This document shows, piece after piece, positions 25,601 to 32,806 of a stretch of DNA of 64,000 nucleotides. The stretch is taken from positions 9,537 to 73,536 of the forward strand of contig CAUJEN010000048.1 in the NCBI GenBank assembly GCA_963169765.1, in the 5' to 3' direction. A program made the translations under genes and the position numbers. Every line of letters starts with the position of its first letter. Within the stretch, counting starts at the first letter, position 1. The notes under the pieces are model-generated. The model did no database searches. It saw nothing but the letters and a program-made list of their open reading frames with translations, and was not told the origin of the DNA. Source of the DNA: QWHO01 sp021404945. GTDB taxonomy: Bacteria > Vulcanimicrobiota > Xenobia > Xenobiales > QWHO01.

Positions 25601-27663
25601 TCCGCATCGGATTGTGGGCCGAGGAGCACAGCGCCCAGCTCTCTCCGGCGGAGGGGCGCCGCCTGCAAGAGCTCTTTCGGGCCGGCCTGCGGAATCTGCT
25701 CTCGGCCACCACCACCATGGAGCTCGGCATCGACATCGGGGGTCTCTCGGCGGCCTTTCTCTCCAACGTCCCGCCGGGCAAAGCGAACTACCTCCAGCGT
25801 GCCGGCCGCGTGGGACGCCGGGCGGACGGCAGCTCGATCGTCGTGACGGGCGCCCGCACGCTGCCGTATGACCGGGAGGTCTTTCAGCGCATGGGGGACT
25901 TCTTCGGGCGCAGCCTGCGCAAGCCCCAGGTCTTTCTCGACCGCATCCGGGTGGTCACCCGGCACCTGCACGCCTGGCTCATGGGCGCCTTCTTCGGCCA
26001 GCTTTACCGGCCGACCCACCAGGTGGGCGCCATGCGTGCCTTCGGTCAGATGGGCTCCTTCTGCGGGAGGGCCGTGCCCGACCGGGTGGACAGGCACGCT
26101 CGGCCGCGTCCCGAGCTGATTCCGAGACCCCGCGCCGTGGTCGAAGGCGAGTTCATTCCCCCCGTCTGGTGGGACCAGTCCGCCGAGCAGCCCGAGGATG
26201 GCCTGGTGGTGCAGTTTCGGCGTTTCACGGCTTACGTGCGCGGGCCGGGCCGGGGGCAGCTCCAGCCGCTCTTGACCGAGCTCTTTCGAGGCACCGTCCT
26301 GAATCTCGAGTCAGCCTGGGACGCGACTCTCCAGGCAGCCGAGGACCAGTTCGCCAAAATCACCTCCGATTGGCTGCGCGAGTATGATCAGCTCGTCGGC
26401 AGCTGGCTGGCGGCCGAGGACGCCCGTCTGGCCAACTCGCTGCGCTACCAGTTGGGCTCCCTGGCCGGGGTCACGGTCATCGAGGCGCTGGCGGACGCCC
26501 AGTTCCTGCCTCGCTACGGGTTCCCCATCGGGCTCCTGCGGTTGAGGGTCGTGCTGGACGATCAGGACCTTCGCGAGCAGCGCGAGGAGGACCGTTACCG
26601 CCTGGAGCGCCCGGGCCTCCTGGCCCTCAGGGAGTATGTGCCGGGCAGCGAGATCCTGGTGGGCGGTCGGCTGATCACCAGCCGGGGCCTCCTCAAGCAC
26701 TGGACCGGAGAGAACCTGGACGAGGCGTTCGGCCTGCAGATCCTGGCCCGGGAATGCCGTTTCAATCACTTCTACTACACGACCGGCCGCGACCTGGGCC
26801 CCTGCCCCATTTGCGCGGACCCGCCCGAGACCCGCATCCGAACCCTGTTGCTGCCCCGGCACGGGTTCAGCACGGCCAAATGGGATCCGCCCCAGCAGGC
26901 TGCGCAGGCCAGTAGGGTGGGCTCGGTGGAGCGGGCCACCATCACGTTCCAGAAGGACGAGCAAGAGCTTCAGGACCAGAATTTCGGCGCCATCCCGGGT
27001 CTGGTGGCGCGCTACGCCTCCGAGGGGGAGATCCTGGTCTACAACCAGGGTGCCCACGAGTGCGGCTTCGCCATCTGCACCCGGTGCGGCTTTGCCGACA
27101 GCGAGAAGAAGCTGGGCCAGCAGGCCATGCACCTCCCGAAAGGGTTTGCCGATCACCTGCCTCTTCATCAAAAGGACGGGCCGCGGTGCTGGAAGGACGA
27201 TCAGGTCACCGTCCTGCGCAATCGCGACCTGGCCGCCCGGCAGACGACCGACGTGCTCTTGCTGGACTGGTCGCGCGTCCTGGGCCGTGAGCTGCGCGAC
27301 GAGATCCTGGTCCTGACCCTGACCGTGGCCCTGCAGCTGGCGGGTGCACGGCTGCTGGAGCTGGACTCGCGGGAGCTGGGCTCGATGGTCGTTCCCCTGC
27401 GCCCCGACGAGTGGGGCGGGGTCGTGTACGACAACGTTCCCGGAGGCGCGGGGCACGTGCTCGAGCTCTACCGGCTCGGCTCCGCCTGGCTGCGCGAGGC
27501 CGAACGGCTCCTGTTCGTCAGTCCCGAGCATGACCAGCGCTGCAACAGCGCCTGCCTCGACTGCCTGATGAGTATCGACGCCCAGATTCTCCTGACCGAG
27601 GCGCGGCTCGAGCGCCGTCGGGCTCTCGGGGCCCTGCGCTCGGCTCTGGGAGCGGCCGTGTAA
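22462..27663 (+). CDS. DEAH-box helicase with DUF1998/MZB-type C-terminus (DruE/MrfA-like)
   Basis: A 1733-aa SF2 helicase. Motif I is IVTAGTGGGKTEAF (about residues 116-129), motif II VVVLDEAHLYTG (about 263-274), and motif III LATSATIGTG. A Cys-rich insert has two zinc-ribbon-like clusters (CEHCGHL, CSNCGEA, CPNCGDE). The second RecA domain carries TTTMELGIDIGGLSAAF and motif VI YLQRAGRVGRRADG (about 1110-1123). The C-terminus has further Cys pairs (CTRCGFAD, CNSACLDC) typical of DUF1998. Helicases of this kind occur in Druantia (DruE), in DISARM as split DrmA/DrmB, and in repair (MrfA). The ATG has GGAGG eight bases upstream. With BrxD and the PglW-like kinase it probably acts on invading DNA. 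Confidence 0.85.
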   Translation: MARLQALDLSRLLRARVLAFTESDGFLRDPELRRLALSLWADRPERGGLVSDLWIEGTVPHKLSEHDLGGLAREGEFPLRLAEHLGRRGIFPPGQKLYSHQEESLRASNQTGARPAVIVTAGTGGGKTEAFLFPMLQAIEDAPRQPFGGVQALILYPMNALVNDQVDRLTNWLAGQKHVRFAHFTSDTPEDWAHAGRMGVPEWDESRCRTRRQARGLETHKGKKIDDPAERLSVPNILITNYSMLEYMLARPQDRVFFGSDLQVVVLDEAHLYTGTLAAELTLLLRRTLERCGKRAEDVLHLATSATIGTGADEELLEFTSVLFSKPRWLVKLLRGVPAEPDWPAPRAPRVEPSADSFLDADRNELSLRATTIRLLARQDRQEEELVVDERECRQLAPLLATLVEEETVQQSLRDCQGQVAGFLYGCLRHAPVMQRLDQLLRGRRFQTVPQLSHALLGQDDARGQEVALRLLSLGSAARLHLKELPLLPHRLHLMVRPASGLSVCLSSSCSGPRWAPFGCLQDGNRDVCEHCGHLVLSLLRCSNCGEAALGADRAGGKVVAHQPRGFKPRAAELVLCQSGRQGTPYHLDALKGRPVGPGMGTELTLVEECPNCGDELDAFRAVATPGGFFQSIVAETLLAGVPPLVGEHPPHILPAEGRRLLAFSDSRAEAARLGPRLRVQHEQQVVRAALVDLLREGGGADPAVIAYRRAQLADLQKKLTPELPETLAREIRADMGRVEAELLALEQGGTIADWGRKLGEHKLLEQLLDFEGGERHQWKEWSQRVWAANHARVRLQAEMRLGNELAAPNRRRFNNLETIGWAEITYPGLDLLGPPEGFLGELPRRARQSLAPAWTELLAALLDCLRGEFAITLGSRERDLLWRPGDVPYGQWFERPRFIGKQRRQRLRRFLRAVLVQAGMDGDEAEKTAPEVLAVIFDQLAGRARDRLKSEAGSGQLPWLEVYAGYVTEKDGVTTALRLRFPELGLRRPTRLYRCQVNGRVWPRSVLGCSPDPGSEVTLEEIAPEELDRTPPFSRARLEYAQSPVFRIGLWAEEHSAQLSPAEGRRLQELFRAGLRNLLSATTTMELGIDIGGLSAAFLSNVPPGKANYLQRAGRVGRRADGSSIVVTGARTLPYDREVFQRMGDFFGRSLRKPQVFLDRIRVVTRHLHAWLMGAFFGQLYRPTHQVGAMRAFGQMGSFCGRAVPDRVDRHARPRPELIPRPRAVVEGEFIPPVWWDQSAEQPEDGLVVQFRRFTAYVRGPGRGQLQPLLTELFRGTVLNLESAWDATLQAAEDQFAKITSDWLREYDQLVGSWLAAEDARLANSLRYQLGSLAGVTVIEALADAQFLPRYGFPIGLLRLRVVLDDQDLREQREEDRYRLERPGLLALREYVPGSEILVGGRLITSRGLLKHWTGENLDEAFGLQILARECRFNHFYYTTGRDLGPCPICADPPETRIRTLLLPRHGFSTAKWDPPQQAAQASRVGSVERATITFQKDEQELQDQNFGAIPGLVARYASEGEILVYNQGAHECGFAICTRCGFADSEKKLGQQAMHLPKGFADHLPLHQKDGPRCWKDDQVTVLRNRDLAARQTTDVLLLDWSRVLGRELRDEILVLTLTVALQLAGARLLELDSRELGSMVVPLRPDEWGGVVYDNVPGGAGHVLELYRLGSAWLREAERLLFVSPEHDQRCNSACLDCLMSIDAQILLTEARLERRRALGALRSALGAAV

Positions 27664-27690
27664 TGCGAAACGAGCTCTTGGAGGGATCTT

Positions 27691-30600
27691 ATGCCGCTTG
27701 ACGGCCAGCACTGGAAAGCCATCTCGCCCAGCCAGTTCCCCTGGGAGGAAGAGGCCCTGGCCTGGTTGCGCCGCATTCTGGATCGGCCCTGGGCCCTGCG
27801 CGGCTGGTCCAACTTCGAGGTGGTGGATGGGCAGGGGCGCCGCTATGAGATCGACGCGCTGGTCCTGACCGTGCACGGGCTCTTCCTGGTCGAGATCAAG
27901 TCTTACTCGGGGCAGGTGCTGGCCGACCCCTACCAGCTCATCCGGCGCCAGGGGCAGGGAGCGCCCTTCGTGGAGACCAATCCGCTGTCTCTCACCAACC
28001 ACAAGTGCCGCGTGCTGCGCTCGGCCCTGGGGCGCAACATCCCCCGCCTCGAGGCCGTGCTCTTTCTGAGCCACCCGGAGGTGCACCTCACGGTCAAGCC
28101 GGGCATCCCGCAGCACATCTACACGCGCAACACCCTGCCGGCTTTCCTTCGGAGCGCCGGTCGGCCGGTGATCGACAGCGCCACCGAGGCCCGAGTCGTG
28201 CAGGCCATGAAAGACAGCGGGATCAGCACGCAGACCCGGCGCAGCGTATTCGTGGGCGAGTACGTGCTGCAGACTCTGCTGGGCGAGGGCCCCGACTGGC
28301 AGGACTTTCTGGGCAAGCACCGCTCGATGGACCACGTGCGGCGCGTGCGGGCTTTCTCGGCCCGCCTCGAGGACCGGGAGGCTCGCGAGCGCGCCAAGCG
28401 CGCCGCCCAGCGAGAGTTCCGCCTGCTCGAGTGGATCAACCACGACGGGGTTCTCAAGCCCATCGACTACAAGGAGCACGAGCTGGGCCACTGCCTGATC
28501 TATCCCTTCTACCCGGACGCCGCCCGGCTGGACCACTTTTTGGCCACCCCCGAGCTGGGCGAGCGTCAGGGCCGGGCCCAACGTTTGAAGCTCTGGCGCC
28601 AGCTGGCCGACATCCTCAGGTATGCCCACGAGCGCAAGCTTTACCATCGCGCCCTGGCGCCCCAGAATGTGCTGATCCTGAGCCCGTCCACCGAGAGCCT
28701 GCGTCCTCTCATCATGAACTGGCAGACGGCCCGCGCCTCGGACCAGACCACCGGCACCGTGCACCTCCAGGACCTGGTGGAAGACCAGACCACGGCCTAC
28801 ATGGCTCCCGAGGCCATGCTGTATCCGGAGAGCGCCGCCGAGCAGGCCGACCTCTTCTCGCTCGGTTGCCTCGGCTACTTCATCCTGAGCGGGCAGCCCC
28901 CGGCCAGCACGCAGGTCGAGCTGCAGACCCGGCTTCAGGAGTACCCTGGGCTCCGCCTCACGTCCGTGCTCGACGGCGTGCTGCCCGAGCTGGCGGAGCT
29001 GGTGGAGCGCTGCACGCATCCCGACCTGTCCGAGCGGCTGGATTCCGTGCCCGAGTTCCTGAGCCGGCTCGCCCGCGTGGAGGCGCTTCTGGCCGGCGAG
29101 CTGGAGCCCGCGGCCGAGGAGATCGATCCGGCCCGGGCCCAGCCCGGCGATCCCCTGGTGGGAGGTCTCCTCTTCCAGAAGCCCCTGGGCCAGGGCGGGG
29201 TGGCGGTCGCCTACCAGGTGCAGCGGGGCAACGAGACCCTGGTTCTCAAGGTGGCCCTGAAGGCCGAGAGCAACCAGCTGCTGGAGGACGAGGCGGAGGT
29301 GCTGGCCCGGCTCAACGACCGCCAAGTGGTGCAGCTTCGCCAGACCCTCAAGGTCTCCGACCGCCGCGCCCTGCTCTTGAGCTTCGCGGGTCCCGAGACC
29401 CTGGCCGAGCGTCTGCGCCGGGAGGGCCCGCTGCAGCTCGAGCTGTTGAGCCGTTTCGGAGACGACCTGCTGCGCCTGGTCGAGGTGCTCGAGAAAGCGG
29501 GAGTCCATCACCGCGACCTCAAGCCGGCCAACCTCGGCGTTCTTCCGATGGGGGAGAACAACGAGCTGCGGCTGGTGCTCTTCGATTTCTCGCTCTCCCG
29601 GGTTCCCGTGGACCGGCTGGAGGTGGGCACGCGTGATTACCTGGACCCGTTCCTCAGCCTGCGCCGACCCCCTCGCTGGGATCTCTCCGCCGAGCGTTAT
29701 GCCGCCGCACTGACCCTTTACGAGATGGCGACCGGCGTGCTGCCCCGCTGGGGTGACGGACAGACCAACCCGGCCGTGGTGGCCTGCAAGCTGGTCCTGG
29801 AGGAGGAGCGCTTCCCCCCGGAGCTGCGGGCCAGCCTGGGTGGGTTCTTCCGGCGCGCCCTGGCTCGCGACGCCAGCCAGCGTTTCGACAATGCCGAGGA
29901 GCTGCGCACGGCCTTCCGCCAGGCGCTGGAGAGCCGCCAGGCGGAGGACCAGATCGGGGCCGAGCGTACGGACTGGAGCCAGGTCGCCGCCGCCACGCCG
30001 GTCACCGAGCTGGGCCTCAGCCCTGCGGGGGTTCAGGCTCTGGACCGGATGGGCATCCTGCGGGCCGGCGACCTCGTGGCCCTGACCCGGGCACGGCTCA
30101 CGCGCGAGCGAGGGTTGGGCAGCCGGACCCGCCGCGAGCTTCTGGCCGTTCGGGATCGGCTGCTCGAGCTGCTCGGTCAGCCCGAGCCGGAGGTGGCTCC
30201 GGGGCAAGGGCTGGAAGGCCTGCTGGCGTTTCTCGAGCGCGCTGCCGACCCCGGCGAGCAGGCGCTGGCCCGCGTGTTTCTCCAGCCCGACCTCCACTGG
30301 CCTACGCTGCAGGAGCTGGCCCAGGCTCTGCGCGCCGGCCCCAACGAGCTGCGCCGGCAGATGCCCCGGTTGCGGCGGACCTGGCAGGAGGTCGAGGAGC
30401 TGTCTCCGGTCCTCGATCAGGTGGCCGAGCTGCTGGCGGGGCTCGGTGGCGTGGCTGTGGCCGAGGACGTGGTGCGGGCCCTTCTCATCGCGCGCGGCTC
30501 GACCTCCAACCAGCCGTCGGAGCGCCAGGGACGCGCCCGCGCCCTGCTGCGCGCCGCGCTCGAGCTCGAGGGCCTGAGCGAGACACCCCGGTTCTTCCAT

Positions 30601-31695
30601 CAGCGGATGGAGGGCGACCGTCACCTGGTGGCCGCCCAGAACGCGCTGGTGCCCTATGCCCTGCGCCTGGGAGAGGTGGCCGATCAGCTCTCGAGCGAGG
30701 AGCCACTGCCTTCCCGCGCTCGGGTGCTCGAGCGCCTCCAGGAGCTTGCGCCCCCGGAGAGAGCCAGCCCGTTGACGGAGGCCTCGCTGCTGCGCCTGGC
30801 CGCGGGGATGGCCAGGCAGGCGGCCCTCTCGTCCCGAGGCGAGTTCTACCCGGTCGGAATGGAGGCGCGGCGGGCCCTGCTGCTGTCGCACGGGGCGCTT
30901 CTGGGAACCTGGTCGCTCACCCCGGCCCAGCTGGCCGAGCGCGTCAAGAGCCGCTATCCCGAGGCCCGGGACCTGCCTCTGCGGCCGGAGCTGGACCGGC
31001 TGCTGGCCGACCTGGAGCTGGACTTCGTGTGGAACGAGGAGAGCGGTGGCTACCATCGTCGCTTCGGGGGCCTGAACCTCTCCACGACCACTCCCAGCGG
31101 CTCGCGCGGGCTCCTCAAGCCGACCCAGGAGCCGATCCCGCAGGCCCAGCTTCACCAGCGTCTGGCGCGGCTGGTCCGCGAGCGCTCGCCCCTGGTGGTG
31201 ACCTCCCGCTCGCGGGACCTGGAGAGCGCGCAGGCTGCCCTGGTGGAGCGCTGGGCCTTTCAGCCCGTGTCCGTGGAGGCGGCCCTGCTGGCCGCCCTGG
31301 AAGAGGTCGGCCGCGAGCGCAGGATTCCCTGGGAGACCCTGCTGCGCACCGATCGGGCCGGGCCCGACCACCCGGACTGGGGCCGCCTCCTGCAGGTGGT
31401 GCGACTGGCTCTGGCCCGGGTGGAAACCGAGCTCAAGCTCCGCTCGGGGCCCGTCTTGCTCGAGCGCCTGAGCCTGCTGGCCCGCTACCAGCCGGACCTC
31501 AAACTGGTCGAGGAGCTGCTGGCGTGCAGCGGCCAGCCGGGCTGCCCCGGGCCGGTCTGGGTCCTGACGGCTGTCCGCTCGGAGGGCGAGCTGCCCAGGG
31601 TGGACGGCCGGCCGGTGCCGCTGCCGGTGGCCACGCACCCGGTTTTCTTGCCGGCCAGCTGGCTGTATGAGAAGGCCGAGGCCGCGCCGGCCTGA
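27691..31695 (+). CDS. PglW-like protein: NERD nuclease-related domain plus tandem kinase domains
   Basis: A 1334-aa protein. Residues about 8-110 are a NERD domain like the start of PglW: FPWEEEALAWLRR, then RGWSNFEVVDG, then EIDALVLTVHGLFLVEIKS. A first kinase-like domain (about 240-460) is a pseudokinase: HRD reads HRA (Ala321) and DFG reads MNW. A second domain (about 490-720) keeps GQGGVAVAYQ, the Lys in VLKVAL and HRDLKPAN (Asp609), but has DFS for DFG. A helix-hairpin-helix-like segment (LGLSPAGVQALDRMG) and a long C-terminal region follow. PglW is a kinase of BREX type 2/Pgl systems. The ATG has GGAGG seven bases upstream and begins 27 bp after the helicase. Confidence 0.8.
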   Translation: MPLDGQHWKAISPSQFPWEEEALAWLRRILDRPWALRGWSNFEVVDGQGRRYEIDALVLTVHGLFLVEIKSYSGQVLADPYQLIRRQGQGAPFVETNPLSLTNHKCRVLRSALGRNIPRLEAVLFLSHPEVHLTVKPGIPQHIYTRNTLPAFLRSAGRPVIDSATEARVVQAMKDSGISTQTRRSVFVGEYVLQTLLGEGPDWQDFLGKHRSMDHVRRVRAFSARLEDREARERAKRAAQREFRLLEWINHDGVLKPIDYKEHELGHCLIYPFYPDAARLDHFLATPELGERQGRAQRLKLWRQLADILRYAHERKLYHRALAPQNVLILSPSTESLRPLIMNWQTARASDQTTGTVHLQDLVEDQTTAYMAPEAMLYPESAAEQADLFSLGCLGYFILSGQPPASTQVELQTRLQEYPGLRLTSVLDGVLPELAELVERCTHPDLSERLDSVPEFLSRLARVEALLAGELEPAAEEIDPARAQPGDPLVGGLLFQKPLGQGGVAVAYQVQRGNETLVLKVALKAESNQLLEDEAEVLARLNDRQVVQLRQTLKVSDRRALLLSFAGPETLAERLRREGPLQLELLSRFGDDLLRLVEVLEKAGVHHRDLKPANLGVLPMGENNELRLVLFDFSLSRVPVDRLEVGTRDYLDPFLSLRRPPRWDLSAERYAAALTLYEMATGVLPRWGDGQTNPAVVACKLVLEEERFPPELRASLGGFFRRALARDASQRFDNAEELRTAFRQALESRQAEDQIGAERTDWSQVAAATPVTELGLSPAGVQALDRMGILRAGDLVALTRARLTRERGLGSRTRRELLAVRDRLLELLGQPEPEVAPGQGLEGLLAFLERAADPGEQALARVFLQPDLHWPTLQELAQALRAGPNELRRQMPRLRRTWQEVEELSPVLDQVAELLAGLGGVAVAEDVVRALLIARGSTSNQPSERQGRARALLRAALELEGLSETPRFFHQRMEGDRHLVAAQNALVPYALRLGEVADQLSSEEPLPSRARVLERLQELAPPERASPLTEASLLRLAAGMARQAALSSRGEFYPVGMEARRALLLSHGALLGTWSLTPAQLAERVKSRYPEARDLPLRPELDRLLADLELDFVWNEESGGYHRRFGGLNLSTTTPSGSRGLLKPTQEPIPQAQLHQRLARLVRERSPLVVTSRSRDLESAQAALVERWAFQPVSVEAALLAALEEVGRERRIPWETLLRTDRAGPDHPDWGRLLQVVRLALARVETELKLRSGPVLLERLSLLARYQPDLKLVEELLACSGQPGCPGPVWVLTAVRSEGELPRVDGRPVPLPVATHPVFLPASWLYEKAEAAPA

Positions 31696-31729
31696 CGTCC
31701 AACGTTGAAGGGTACGGCCACCAGTGGGG

Positions 31730-31854
31730 CGCATTGCGTCCACGGTATAAACTGGATTGGGAAGGTTTGTTTGGCAGGATACCTGTCGAATGCCGGCCCA
31801 CGAGCTTTGGATCGAACACGAAGGATCGAGGTGCTCAGGTGGCGCGAGCGGATC
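31730..31854 (+). repeat. ietA promoter/5' module, copy 1 (copy 2 at 53671-53796)
   Basis: About 125 bases covering the upstream region and first six codons of the IetA-like gene recur at 53671-53796 at roughly 85 percent identity by eye, with a one-base indel after GGCAGG. This copy is in front of an intact gene, so it probably includes its promoter and ribosome-binding region (GAGG eight bases before the GTG). Confidence 0.8.
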
Positions 31855-32795
31855 TGTTACTGGACCTGGTCAGGGCCGGGACGCAAGGGGATCAGGCGCG
31901 CTTTCGCAAGGTCGTCGAGGCCTTGATTGCGGAGGAGCGCTCGAAGCAACACCACATTCTAGCTGACCACCTGAGTGCTCAGCTTCGCGTCAACGGGAAC
32001 GGGAGCAAGACCAGCGTCGCTTTTCAGCGAGCCAGCGACTATTTCACCTCATCGATACCGCAAAGGACCTTCACCGATCTGGTCCTACCCGAGCCGGTTC
32101 TGGAAGCTTGCCGCGAGATCGTCGAGGAGCACCATCGACGCGAGGTCCTTTTCTCCCACAGCCTGGAGCCGCGACATCGCATCCTGCTGACCGGCCCCCC
32201 CGGGAATGGAAAGACTAGCCTGGCGGAAGCTCTGGCCACGGAACTCATGGTGCCGTTCTATCGCCTTCGCTACGAGAAGGTGATCGGCAGCTACCTGGGC
32301 GAAACCGCGCAGCGGCTGGCCAACCTCTTCGTCGAGGCGAGGGCTCAACATTGCGTGCTGTTTCTCGACGAGTTCGAAACGCTGGGAAAGGAGCGCGGGG
32401 ACGAGCACGAGACCGGTGAGATCAAGCGGGTCGTTTCGTCCTTGCTTCTGGAGGTGGATGCCCTGCCGAGCCACACGGTGATCGTCACCGCTACCAACCA
32501 CCCCGAATTGCTTGACCGGGCAGTGTGGCGCCGTTTCCAGGTTCAGCTCGAGCTGCCGGCTCCGGGCCCGGCACAGATTCGCGAGTGGTGGCAACGTTAT
32601 CAGGCCGCCACGGGCCTCAAGCTGAAGCGCAACATTGACAATCTGACCGAGCGCTTCCGAGGAGCAAGCTTCTCGGACCTGGAGAATTTTGGGGCAGACC
32701 TGCAGCGTCGCTTTGTCTTAAGTCTCCCCGAGGCCTCCGTGGAGACCCTTCTGAGCAAGAGACTCAAACGGTGGAAGCCCCGAAAGCAGAGCTGA
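31839..32795 (+). CDS. ietA: AAA+ ATPase of an IetAS-type defence pair
   Basis: A 318-aa AAA+ ATPase. The N-terminal helical domain begins VARADLLLDLVRAG. Walker A is GPPGNGKT (about residues 119-126), Walker B VLFLDEFETLG, sensor 1 VIVTATNHPE, and an Arg-finger region follows (DRAVWRRFQ). The start is GTG 31839 rather than the upstream ATG at 31734, because this is where AAA proteins of this family start and GAGG lies eight bases upstream. It is followed after 11 bp by an S8 protease gene. Known: IetA (ATPase) and IetS (subtilisin-like protease) form a two-gene anti-phage system. Inferred: the ATPase unfolds or delivers proteins to the protease or gates its activity. Confidence 0.8.
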   Translation: MARADLLLDLVRAGTQGDQARFRKVVEALIAEERSKQHHILADHLSAQLRVNGNGSKTSVAFQRASDYFTSSIPQRTFTDLVLPEPVLEACREIVEEHHRREVLFSHSLEPRHRILLTGPPGNGKTSLAEALATELMVPFYRLRYEKVIGSYLGETAQRLANLFVEARAQHCVLFLDEFETLGKERGDEHETGEIKRVVSSLLLEVDALPSHTVIVTATNHPELLDRAVWRRFQVQLELPAPGPAQIREWWQRYQAATGLKLKRNIDNLTERFRGASFSDLENFGADLQRRFVLSLPEASVETLLSKRLKRWKPRKQS

Positions 32796-32806
32796 GTCCG
32801 ACCTGA

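Noticed and set aside
17813..31695. Complete BREX type 2
   Set aside because: PglX, PglY and PglZ are missing, so only a BREX-like subset can be claimed.
26311..31743. 1810-codon open frame on the minus strand opposite the PglW-like gene
   Set aside because: Composition (Gly, Gln, His, Leu runs) is that of an antisense shadow of a GC-rich gene; the plus strand encodes recognised domains throughout.
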